From positions 64,978,961-65,042,960 of the forward strand of contig CM024760.1 of NCBI GenBank assembly GCA_014218235.1: a stretch of 64,000 nt of DNA. Direction: 5' to 3'. This document shows positions 47,030-57,270 of this stretch, piece by piece. Source of the stretch: Colocasia esculenta (taxonomy: Eukaryota > Streptophyta > Magnoliopsida > Alismatales > Araceae). Each line of letters begins with the position of its first letter. The first letter of the stretch is position 1. Both the position numbers and the translations under genes were made by a program. The notes below the pieces were generated by a model. It was not told the origin of the DNA. It saw nothing but the letters and a program-made list of their open reading frames with translations, and made no database searches.

Positions 47030-47664
47030 GACATATAGTTTAGTGTTTGTCTTTATGCTAGATATCAATCTAGTCTAAAGGAAAGCCACTTGATTGCATT
47101 TAAGACAATTTCAGATATCTCTCAGGAACACATGATTTGGGTTTATGGTATCCAGCAGGTAGTAGACTTGATTTGATTTCTTATTCTGATGCTGACTATG
47201 CTGGGTGTAAAATTGATAAAAAAAGTACTAGTGGGTACTGTCAATTTTTGGGTGGTTGCATGGTTTCGTGGGCATCCAAGAAGCAACACTCAGTTGCACT
47301 TTCCACTGCAGAGGCAGAATAAGTTGCTGCAGGGAGTTGTACGGCTCAAGTATTGTGGGTAAAAAGTCAGTTGTGTTACTACAACATTGACATTGGATGT
47401 ACACATATTCTATGGGACAGCATTAGTGCTATTAATCTCTGCAAAAACCCAATTCAACACTCAAGAACCAAACACCTCGAGATTAGACATCATTTTCTGA
47501 GAGATGAGGTAGCAAACAAAACCTTGGAGCTTGGTTTCATACCCACAGAGAAACAACTGGCAGATATCTTCACCAAACCTTTGTCTGAGGATAGGTTCAC
47601 AACATTGAGAAGAGAATTGGGCTTGTGCAAAATGCAATGCGACCAATGCCCCATTATGAGGTAA
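47030..47664 (+). pseudogene. Element G RT C-terminus and RNase H
   Basis: Before 47137 a readable stretch resembles ARYQSSLKESHL, the segment after the RT catalytic core. From 47137 the frame gives LGLWYPAGS, SYSDADYAGCKIDKKSTSG, WASKKQHSVALSTAEAE (RNase H acidic residues) and, after one stop, IRHHFLRDEV and TEKQLADIFTKPL, the conserved copia C-terminus. A TAA replaces the codon after AEAE near 47321. Integrase and the RT catalytic core are absent. Confidence 0.88.
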
Positions 47665-48433
47665 ATGGTCTTTGTGTATAGTGACTATGAGGTATATCAA
47701 ATGGTGACATGTGGAAGAACAAGTCATGCTTGTTCAGAAACTATCATTATGCGTGATGACACATTCTCCGCCAAGTATCCACAGTCTTCTTATACATGAA
47801 GGTCATTCACTTCAGAATAAGGTATTTGGTTTTCTTTATGTTTGTCATACGCATCTTCTTAAAAAGAATGAATTTTTGTTGCTCACATGGTTATGGATGT
47901 TCTGTTGTGTGCAAATGCTTGATATGCTTGATTGATTTGCTTCAATGTTGAGTCATCACATGCACACACTATGGGGGAGTAAGGTAAGGCTAGGTGAGTG
48001 AAATTGGTAAGGGATACTTCTTATATTCATCACTGGTCAGATGGCCCAGCTGCAGAACCAAATCACTACGGGCTTTGAACATCTCAATGCTCTCTACAGA
48101 GTTTAATGAGTTCCGACATCCCACTGCTCCTAGGAACGATGATGTTTAGAGAGTTTGGGTTAACTAGTCTTTTTCTTTGTCATTAGGTTTGGGTCATGGG
48201 TCACTTTGTCATTTGCGTCAGTCATGTACCTTCCCTTCTTTTGCCTTTCATTCTGTCATGTCATGCAATTTTTTTGTAACTATGTGTACTGAATGAAAAC
48301 TGAATGAAATCCACAATTATTTTACTAATTCCTCTTCATGAGTGCATGATTTGTCTTTTTGGATGTTGCCGAAAGGGGGAGAAACATCAATGTGCATAAA
48401 TTGAAAAATTTGCCATCATCAAAAAGGGGGAGA
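47665..48433 (+). other. 3' untranslated region and polypurine tract of G
   Basis: No envelope-like domain is recognisable. A first purine run, GAAAGGGGGAGAAAC, lies at about 48371. The tract adjoining the LTR, AAAAGGGGGAGAA, is 48421-48433. Confidence 0.75.
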
Positions 48434-49773
48434 ATGTTAGGTTCTCATGTGTGATGTTTGTGTATAAATGTTTTTGATGATGAGAAATGTTAATTGATGT
48501 TGTGAAGTTGGTTGACACATGATGACAGTGACAAAAGTCATGCAAGATATAATCATATGAGAACATGCTTCTATTGATCACCTATACATCTAGTGTATCT
48601 CACTTACAATGTTTCACAATGTAGGTGTGAATGCACACAAGCCAAGCAACAAGAACGAAATGCAAAAGAATAAGAAAAGACTTCAAGTCAACACCTATCG
48701 ACAGCCATGAAAACCCCTGTCGACAGATGGACCATCCAGAACAAAACAAGCTACCGGAAGCTCATTCGGGATAGTAGTTGTCGACAGCTGAAGCTCACAT
48801 GTCGACAGATACAGATGTCTTGTCAACAGATGAGAATCGCCTGTTGACATCACAGTATTCCAGGAACCTTCAAAGGTTCTGGAAACCAGAAACATGCCGC
48901 AACTGTCGACAGCAGTAAATCGCCTGTCGACAACCGAAGTTCTAGAAAGATCTGATGGTCAGGATATGATCTATATTTGGGTGATCCCTTTAAGCACAAC
49001 TCTCCATGTTTTGACACCCATATATAAAAGTTATATGGAGTGATTTTCGCAGTAAGAAGCCACCATACCAAAACCCTAAGCAAAACCTGAGAGAGAAAGC
49101 TTCTTCCTGCTGCTCTGCTTCAACCCTGCATCCAGAGCGAAGAAGATCCATCTTCCAAGCGGAGTTGAAGCTGGTTCGTCCACTGTTCAAGCTTCTCCAT
49201 CAAATGTTCTTCATCCAAACGAAGTTTGAAGTTCTCCCGGACGACCATCACGAAGAGTTCTTCATCAGGATATACTTCTACATCTCTGAACTCTTCTAGT
49301 TGTACACGTTTCTTATTTGTGTGTGTGTGGTTGTGACTCAAGCATCCTTTGTGCTTGATTCACGTGTGGCTAGTTGTTCTGAATGTGTGTTTGCTTTAGA
49401 CAACTTGAGTGTTTGTGTTATAAGAGTTGAACTCGCTCATAAGCAGTCTTTCTGCATGTGTGTGTGGACGGTGGACGTAGGATACACAAGTTGCGTACTC
49501 CGAACCACCTTAAATCAACGTGTCTGTGGTTTGAACATTTTATGGTAGATGTTTGGTAGGCACGTTGGTCTCTCACCCGTCAGATAAATTGTGATTTATT
49601 CTGATCATACTCAACACACACATCTTAGCTCATATTCAATACAGATCTGTTTAAGATTTCAATAAGTCTGTGTTACCATCGCAAATGAAGGTCATAGTAA
49701 TTTTTAGTTGGTAGTAATCTATTCAACCCCCCCTTCTAGATTACTGTCTTAAGATAGTTCCTCATATCATTCA
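48434..49773 (+). repeat. 3' LTR of element G
   Basis: It begins TGTTAGGTTCTC and ends CATATCATTCA. Its length is identical to the 5' LTR. The palindrome array is at 48695-48945. Confidence 0.92.
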
Positions 49774-49778
49774 GGTAG

Positions 49779-51840
49779 TTCAAAAATAAAGTCCATCCCT
49801 TTTCCTTCCCATTTCCATGCCGGGATTTCTAGGGGTTTAAGCTTACCTGCAGGTCGCAAATGTTCTGCCTTGATCTTTTGACATGTTAAGCATCGGGCGA
49901 CATATTTCGCAACCTCCCTCTTCATATTTGGCCACCAAAAGCTTCTTTTCAGATCCTGATACATTTTGGTAGTTCTAGGATGAATGGTATATCTAGTCTT
50001 GTGAGCCTCATTCATAATCATCTTCTTTGTCTCCGCATGGTCGGGTACACAGACTCAATCCCGGACCAATAGTCTTCCATCTTCAGATAAAGAGAAATTC
50101 GGCCTTTGATCTAGATTAGCCTTAATCTCTACGAGCATAGGGTCATTGTCTTGGAGTACTTATATGTCCTCCAATAGTGTAGGTTGTTCCCTAACAATGG
50201 CAATAAGGCATCCCTCCTCCTTGATGTCAGCATCAATATTTAACTTGGAAAAGTCTTCTAATAACTTCCATTCGCCCACCATTAGGCTTGACAATGTAAT
50301 CATTGGCTTTCTACTTAGAGCATCTGCTACAACATTTGATTTACTTGGATGATATTGTATAGTGAAGTCGAAGTCTTTCAGATACATCAACCACCTCCGT
50401 TGTCTCATGTTCAAGTCCTACTGAGAAAATAGATACTTCAAGCTTTTATGGGCAGAAAACACAATGAACTTCTCACCATAAAGATAATGTTGCCATATCT
50501 TCAAGGCGAAGACTAGAGCGGCTAGCTCTAGATCATGTATAGGATATTTGTCCTCGTGCTTCTTCAATTGTCTAGACGCATAGCATATGACTTTCCCATT
50601 TTGCATCAGCACATAGCCTAGGCCGATTCCGGATGCATCTGTGTACACTTCAAAGCTATCCCCCGCAACTGGCAGTGTCAGTACAAGTGCTGAGGTATGG
50701 TGCTCTTTTAAAGTCCTAAAACTTTATTCACATTCATCAGTCCATGCAAATGGATTCTCCTTCCTGGTAAGCATGGTCAATGGTACAGGTATCTTTGAGA
50801 AATCTTTAATAAAGCGAAGATAATATCTGGTTAAACCAAGAAAGCTCTTGATCTCCAACATAGTTGTCGGCCTTGTTCAGTTCTTTACTGCTTCCACCTT
50901 AGATGGGTCTACAGAAATTCCCTCCTTGGATATGATGTGGCCAAGGAAAGACACTTCTTCCATCTAGAACTCACACTTACTAAGTTTTGCATACAGTTCA
51001 TTATCTCTAAGCACTTGCAGAGCAACCTTCAAGTGTTCCTCATGTTCTTCTTTGGACTTGGAGTAAATAAGGATGTCATCAATGAACACCACCACAAATT
51101 GGTCTAAGTATGGCCTATAAATATTATTCATAAGTTGAATGAAAGCCTCTAGAGCATTTGTCAACCCGAACGGTATAACCACAAATTCATAGTGACCATA
51201 TCTACTCCGGAATGCAAACTTGTGTATACCCTCTTCCTTTGTCCTCAGTTGATGGTAGCATGATCTTAGATCTACCTTGGAGAAATATTGTGCACCAGAG
51301 ATCTGATCGAATAGTTCATCGATGTGGGGCAATGGATGCTTATTCTTTATTGTCAACTGGTTTAATTTACGGTAATCAATGCATAGCCTCATTGTCCCAT
51401 CCTTCTTCATGACAAATAGTGCTGTCGCTCCCTACGGGGATGTGTTGGGCCTGATAAAACCTTGATATAGTAGTTCTTGGATCTGCCTCTTTAACTCTTG
51501 CAATTCAACAGGGGACATGCGATATGGAGCTTTGGAAATAGGGGCTACCCCAGGGAGTAACTCGATGGTGAAGTTAACCTCCCGCTCAGGTTGTATACCA
51601 AGTAATTCCTCTGGGAATACATCAGGATAGCCTCTAGCTATGGGAATGTCTTCTAGGGTTGGTTTCTTATTTTCAGTTGCCAAGACTGAAACTAGGAAAG
51701 CATCGCAACCCTGGTTGATAAGCTTGGAAGCCTTTAGAGAGGATATCAAGACAGGGTGTTTATGATAACGGGGGCCAAGAAGTGAAAAGGTTGGAAGATT
51801 TGGCCTTTTAAAGGTGACCCTTCTATGACGCAATTTACAT
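49779..51840 (-). pseudogene. Element B pol: reverse transcriptase, RNase H and integrase zinc finger
   Basis: Minus-strand blocks in order are: 51432-51833, the approach to RT with YPDVFPEELLG and APYRMSPVELQELK; 50964-51410, RT with CIDYRKLNQL, YFSKVDLRSCYHQ, GLTNA and FIDDILIYSKSKEE; 50418-50648, RNase H with YTDASGIGLGYV and HDLELAAL, but Ala where the family has the third catalytic Asp (FSAHKSL); 50160-50414, ADALSRKP; and 49767-50021, the integrase zinc finger with HX3H and CLTCQKIK, ending at GMDFIFELP where copia element G inserted. The first two blocks are in one frame, interrupted by a TAG in place of a Trp codon. Other stops fall between RT and RNase H. Confidence 0.9.
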
Positions 51841-52138
51841 CGACATCATACTCGATTAACCAATCGACACCAAAAATGGCATCATAACCCTTCATGTCTA
51901 AACAAATGAGGTCGGCAGGGAGATTGTGTCCTCCAATTATAGTTTCACATTTCGGAAAGTAGTGGGTGAGTTTAGATTCTGAGCCAAGGGGAGAGGCTAT
52001 AGTGATCTTGGATTTTAGAGGTGCATGTTTGACAAGTAGAGTTACAGCAAATGTGGTGGAAATAAATGAATATGCAGCTCCAGTATCAATAAGTACAAAA
52101 GCAGGTTGAGAGTGCATGGAAATGGTACCTTCCACCAT
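51746..52138 (-). pseudogene. Element B protease
   Basis: MVEGTISMHSQPAFVLIDTGAAYSF carries the Asp-Thr-Gly active site at residues 18-20, followed by YDAIFGVDWL, the flap-distal conserved end. It overlaps the downstream RT-approach block in a different frame, so a frameshift lies near 51790. Confidence 0.87.
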
Positions 52139-52149
52139 ACCCTCTTCCT

Positions 52150-53155
52150 CAGGTAGGTCAGCTTCAACAACAGCATTAAGGCACCCTTGATGCCGCAGTA
52201 TATTCTGAGCTTTACCTGGCTAATCCTTCAGCATAGGACAGTCAGGAATACGGTGGTCATGACCACCACACTTTAAGCATGCCCCGAGCTTCTTCCAACA
52301 TTCTTCAGCTCGATGCCTAGGTTTATCACAGAACTTGTAGTTCTCAGCAAACTGTCTTCCTTCTACCTTGACCTTCTTGTCTACAGCATTGTCCCTCCCA
52401 GCATACGGCCTCTTGTTGTTGTTATTGTTGTTGTTGTTGTTACGGAAAGTTGGAGCAATATTGGGTGCTCCCTTCTTGACAAAGACTGGCATTGAGTTGT
52501 CCTTGCCCCTCATACCTTCCACCTTTGCCATGGTGTTTTCCACTAGTTGGGCTCTTTGGACCATCTCAGTGTAGGTTTGAATGTTGTGAGGTCTGAGCTT
52601 CTCAATGAACATGGGTCAGAGCCCATCCATGAACCGGTTAGCCTTTAGTCTTTCTGTGCCCACCAGTTGTGGGGCATATACTGCCAAACGTGCGTACTGT
52701 GTCTCATACTCAGCCACGAACATTCCTTTCTGCTTCAGTGCGGCAAATTCCGCCACCTTCTTCTCCTTGACCCTCTCCAAGAAGTACTTTCCTCAAAAAA
52801 TCTCTAGAAATCCTGCCCACTCTAGTTCAGCAACATTAGCCAGATGGGCCGATGTGGCCTTCCACCATGCTCGAGCATCTTTGGTAAATTGAAAAGTGGC
52901 CAGTACTACCTTCTCCCTGTTAGTGCATTGCATAACTTGGAAGATTCTTTCTATTTCCTCCTGCCGGTTCTCTGCTTCGTCTGGGTCAGGGGATCCAAAG
53001 AAACGAGGAGGGTTTAAACTCCTAAAATTTTAGTGCAAATCACCGGCTCCGTTTCTAGCTGCAGCAGCCTGATTTCTAGTCTAAACCACATTTTGCAAGG
53101 CCTGTGTGAGTCCTGCCACTGTTTCTTGCATAGCTTGCCATTAGTTAGGAGCCAT
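52150..53155 (-). pseudogene. Element B gag with zinc knuckles
   Basis: The ATG at 53153-53155 is followed by a stop at codon 5 where the F copy has Gln. The frame then carries TVAGLTQALQNVV, RSLNPPRF, SPDPDEAE, EKVVLATFQFTKDARAWW (Retrotrans_gag hallmark), AEYETQYARLA and MVQRAQLVEN. The end at 52220-52612 holds a poly-Asn run encoded by a GTT/TTG microsatellite (52412-52441), then FCDKPRHRAEEC, which has lost the first Cys, and CLKCGGHDHRIPDC. It is non-functional but among the better preserved gag copies here. Confidence 0.87.
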
Positions 53156-53377
53156 TGTAGTGAAATGACAGAGTTATGAGGGTTCCTGAGAAAAGGATGG
53201 AAACAAATTAATGTCTCTAGATACATTATAAGAGTCAATGGGTAAGGAGTGTTTTGTTCATTCTAACATGTTCCCAGTCTCTACCCCTTTCTCACCAGGT
53301 ATTATATTTAATTTCCATGACCTAGGTTCCATAGATATCTCTTAATCTTCAGACATACATCCTATTTGGTTTTCCTT

Positions 53378-53390
53378 GGCTCTGATACCA
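53378..53390 (-). other. Primer-binding site of element B
   Basis: The minus strand reads TGGTATCAGAGCC, six bases from the LTR end at 53397. Confidence 0.92.
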
Positions 53391-53396
53391 CTAAAC

Positions 53397-56300
53397 TGTC
53401 ACATCCCGAGAATTATGCAGTGGATGTTAATTAGGATAATTTGAGACGATAACCCGAGACGTGAACAGTCAGCAAATAACCCTCTAGCTAGCATGCACTA
53501 AGTGTATAACAGCAGAACATCAGAATGTGGCCCAAACATTGAACTCAACTAATCTTGTATTCAAATCTCAACTCATTGTATTCAAAATGGAAACTAATAC
53601 ATGACTAAGACTCAATGAAAACAAATTACATAATACCTCACTTCCTACTACATGAAACTATCACTCAAAACAAACTACTATAACTAGACTCATTGTTGGA
53701 ATGCTCATCACTCGGATGCATTCCCATCCTCGACTTGCTCCTCCTCTTGAATGTCATAATCACCTAGAATGGTTAAAAGTAGGGAATGAGCAAACTAGCC
53801 CAGTAGGATTTATATCTCAATGTGCGGGCATTGATATGGGCCTCTTTGATAACGTGATAAGGGGATTGATATAAGTAAATCGGGTATAAACTAATTGTGT
53901 TTAAGGGTTTTTTTGGTTTGAGATGGTTTAAATGAGGGATAGTTAAGTAGGGGATAACTTTTAATATGTTGTGATATGATGTGATGTGATGTGACATAGT
54001 GTGTGTAGTTATCACCCCTTTATCCCTAATTTGACACCATTTACCTGTGTATAAATGTACACACACAATTTTCAAGAATACAATAATAATAATTAATGAG
54101 TTATCCCTAAGGATAACTTTTATCCCCCCTCCATGGGAGGGATAAGTTATCACCCCTTTATCTCCTCTTTATCATGCTTAAGTTTTATCACCCATGTTTA
54201 TCCTATCTCGAATAACAAATTGCATATGGGTATAAAACCAGTGATAAAAGGGGGATAAACCCCCTTATTACGTTACCAAAGAGCCCCTTAAGTGATTAGA
54301 AATTTAGAACTAGGTAAGCACGATGACTATCATGATATGCATGTACGAATAAAACGCATTAAAACATGATACATGAAACAAGCTAGATAGAGTGATCATG
54401 ATAGAGAAAGATTTAGAATGATATAACAAGATAGAACTAGCAATAGATCATTTTGTACAAGCACACAAGATTTCACTTGATGTCAATAGCTTTAAAAAAT
54501 GCACGATATCATCAATTCCAATAAATGCAGGATGGCCATATCTCGCAAGCAAGCAAGCACGCACGAGCACGATCATGTAACACTAATCAGGCACGAGACA
54601 CTAATGTACACCAAGGAAGGAACCACCTTGAAATGCACACTAGGACACGTGTATGTGGTTATTGTATCTATCATTCAACACGTACGACTCCCAGCGCAGA
54701 TGCAACGCCAGTAATCATTATACCCCATGGTTAACAGTATATTTATGACTCTCCATCATTGAGGCTAGACTGGAGCCCTTGTCAGCATCTCATTTCAATT
54801 TTTAATGTAGACACCCACAGTCATTAATAATGGCCAATAAGAGTTTCAAGATGTAAGCATGTGTAATGTCATGTTCATAATGATGATGAGAACAAGTAAT
54901 AAGTAAATTGAACATGATTTCATGAGAACAATGTTCAAGAAATAAATTTGGCAGCATAACGGTATGATTTATACTTTAGTTCAATCTTCACAATAATGGC
55001 TTAAATCTAGATTGTAAATCACACTCACGAGAATAAGATGAGAGAGGAAGTGCATGCTATCTCCAGGGAACTTCAATGGTACAACCAACTCGGTCTCCAT
55101 GAACGAATCCATGAAGTAAGGAGATTTACGGAGGTCTTAGAGAAAAGGTCACTTGTCTACCGATACGGAATGACCGATAGAGAGCTTCCAAATCCCCAAG
55201 AAAGGGCTTCCTAGATGTGCAAGTGTGTAGTGAACATGTGTCTCGATCCACAATCCATCGGTTTCGAACTTACGGAAAGCACTTAACAATATAACATGGG
55301 ATAAAACTAAGTACTTTAACTAATCATGGTTTGCAAGATTTTAAGATAACAATTATCATTTAAACATGGTAGAATAGTAGGAAGAGTGAATCATAAGTTA
55401 CATGAATGGTCACACCATTAAGAAAGCAATTAGAATAACATTCATGTAATTATACCTTTTAAATGGGTTAATAAATTTTAAGCCATTAAACAGACATCAT
55501 GTAATCATCAGACCTAAGATAAGTCAAATACACACTGGACACCATGTTAAACAAACCTCAGTTAAGGCTTGAAATACACATCCTACACAGTGGACGCACT
55601 TCAAAATGTAGTGCACAGTGAAAACAAGCGAAATAGTGAAGACTCAAAATCGCGTCCACCTTGGTGGTCGCGTTCATGCTTGAATCACGTCTGGGGATCT
55701 GGACTCATTTAAGGAAAATCATTTAATAAAACCTTGGGCGAGAAAACCACCTGTAATGCATCGGGGCATGTCGCCGCAGTTCAGATAGGCTCCGACTCCC
55801 AGGCAGCGCAAAGACCCACGTGCACCGTTGACTGGTCAGCGTGAGAATTGTGTCGTACCAGACAGTCGTGATTCACTGAATCATGTCAGCCACGAGCGAC
55901 ATGATTCTAGACACTTGAAACGCGTCACCTGAACCAGACGCGGTTCAGGGATCAGACCAAAAACGCCGAAACATGCAGGAAATTGGTGCTCAGTCCATGC
56001 AATGCTTATATCTTCTAAACTAGGGCTCTTGGGGCAAATGTCTCAACATGAAAGTTGTAGGGAACATGAAGTAGAAGCGAACTACGATTTTTAAATAATT
56101 TAAAATGACCTCAGGATGTGTGATAAATCAACATAAACATAAAAAGTCCCTATCATGCACGACTATGGCAAAACCACTATAACTGAAGATGTACTCATTG
56201 GAATTCGATGAAACCAATTGGAAATGAAACTAGACTTGATGCTCTACACATTGGTAATATTTGTTAATGTTTGGCCTGAGAAAACCTACCTTTTTGGTTG

Positions 56301-57270
56301 AGGAAGTTTCATTCTTCAGAAAACCCTTACTCCAACCACTGGTTGAAGAACGCCTAATACTCCAAGTATACTACATGAAAATTGTGCATTCTAGTTGGGT
56401 TAGGAATTAGACTTTACCCTCTTTCCAGGGGTATAAGCCTTGCATGATAGGATTTAGGATTGACCTACCTTTGGTTGACTCCAAGTGGATGGTTTGTATA
56501 GGCCTGAAGCAGACACGATGGGGAAGAAGAAGGGCTTAGTGTGCTCGATCCTCTACTCCCCAGCCTCTAAGAGCTCCTCCACACGACCCCAACATAATGT
56601 AAACTCGTCCTCAAGGGTTTGGTGGAGAGTATTTAAGCATCTATGGCTTTTGGAAGTCATAATGCAACAAGGAAAGGATAGTTGCGGTTTTAGCTTGTGT
56701 CTTTCCATATTTTGAGGATCTCTCTCTCCATTGGAGAGTCTTGGCCATCAAGCAACCTCCATGGGTGGCTAGGCATGAATTTGGTTTGCCAAGAGTGCAT
56801 GATTGCATCCCAATTCTACCCTAATTGCCTCTTTATAATTTCAGCTTATTTATGGTTACGAATTTCTATGCATTTTCTTACTTCATTTGATTTTTGGGCC
56901 AAATGTGATCCATTGGCCCAATATCGATAATGGGTCATCAATATATAATGTTGGAAGTTTCTCCAACATTTTTATTAAATTTATAGTCGCGTTGAATTTC
57001 CGTGTTAACAGTTTTCCGACTTAGTTTCCTTATTTGGATAAATTGTCACAATGTGACGTACACTTGGTCAATAAAATTTTTCATTGCACGAATTCCTTCG
57101 TGGAACACCTAGGAATAATGTGTGTGGTTGATTTATAATTTTTACGGAATTTTTCGATGTGTTATTGACATACGATAATGGTACGTATGTTTTAATATTC
57201 CGATATTATGGAAATTATTTATTTTCATTTATTAGAATTTTTATGTAATTAAAATTTTCGCGGTGCTACA
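53397..57270 (-). repeat. 5' LTR of element B
   Basis: It is contiguous except for the MITE at 53838-54287 and serves as the reference for reassembling the four 3' LTR pieces. It starts TGTCACATCCCGA and ends GCGGTGCTACA. A short deletion relative to segment 1 and F is seen near 54781, where GGACACTCGTCGTGCCCG is missing. CG-containing words lie at about 55645-55965. Confidence 0.9.
53838..54287. mobile_element. MITE, 450 bp, with inverted ends
   Basis: The ends are GGGCCTCTTTGATAACGTGA and, reversed, GGGGCTCTTTGGTAACGTAA. The unoccupied site is visible in the 3' LTR at about 18420-18430 (TTGATATAAGTG). The flanks are TAT on the left and TTA on the right, compatible with an eroded 3-bp duplication of Tourist/PIF-Harbinger type. 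The interior repeats TTATCCC and GGGATAA words. There is no gene. Confidence 0.82.

Larger units (their letters stand above)
43096..49773 (+). mobile_element. Element G: Ty1/copia retrotransposon, internally deleted
   Basis: It is the only complete plus-strand element in the nest. Both LTRs are 1340 bp (43096-44435 and 48434-49773), and the TSD is GGTAG (43091-43095 and 49774-49778). Primer site 44438-44449 and polypurine tract 48421-48433 are intact. It keeps gag, protease, GAG-pre-integrase and the RT-RNase H end, but integrase and most of RT are deleted. RNase H lying last, after the RT end, is the Ty1/copia order. The long gag with two zinc knuckles suggests the SIRE/Maximus group, but this is not certain. 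LTRs differ by about 4% over 225 bp by eye, so it is younger than A, B, C and E. Confidence 0.92.
17987..57270 (-). mobile_element. Element B: Ty3/gypsy chromovirus, heavily nested
   Basis: B is a minus-strand element inserted in the 5' LTR of A, with TSD CAAGA/CAAGG (one mismatch). The 3' LTR is in four pieces (17987-18823, 27561-27869, 37320-38956, 41484-42004) because C, a CACTA transposon and solo LTR D inserted into it. The internal region is 42005-53396, interrupted by copia element G. The 5' LTR is 53397-57270 and carries a MITE. The primer site is 53378-53390 and the polypurine tract 42005-42020. Its coding blocks resemble those of A but form a distinct family. LTR divergence is about 10-11% over 270 bp by eye. 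Confidence 0.9.

Noticed and set aside
47711..47935. Possible envelope-like gene of copia G
   Set aside because: A short frame of 74 codons with no signal for an envelope domain, lying in the 3' untranslated region.
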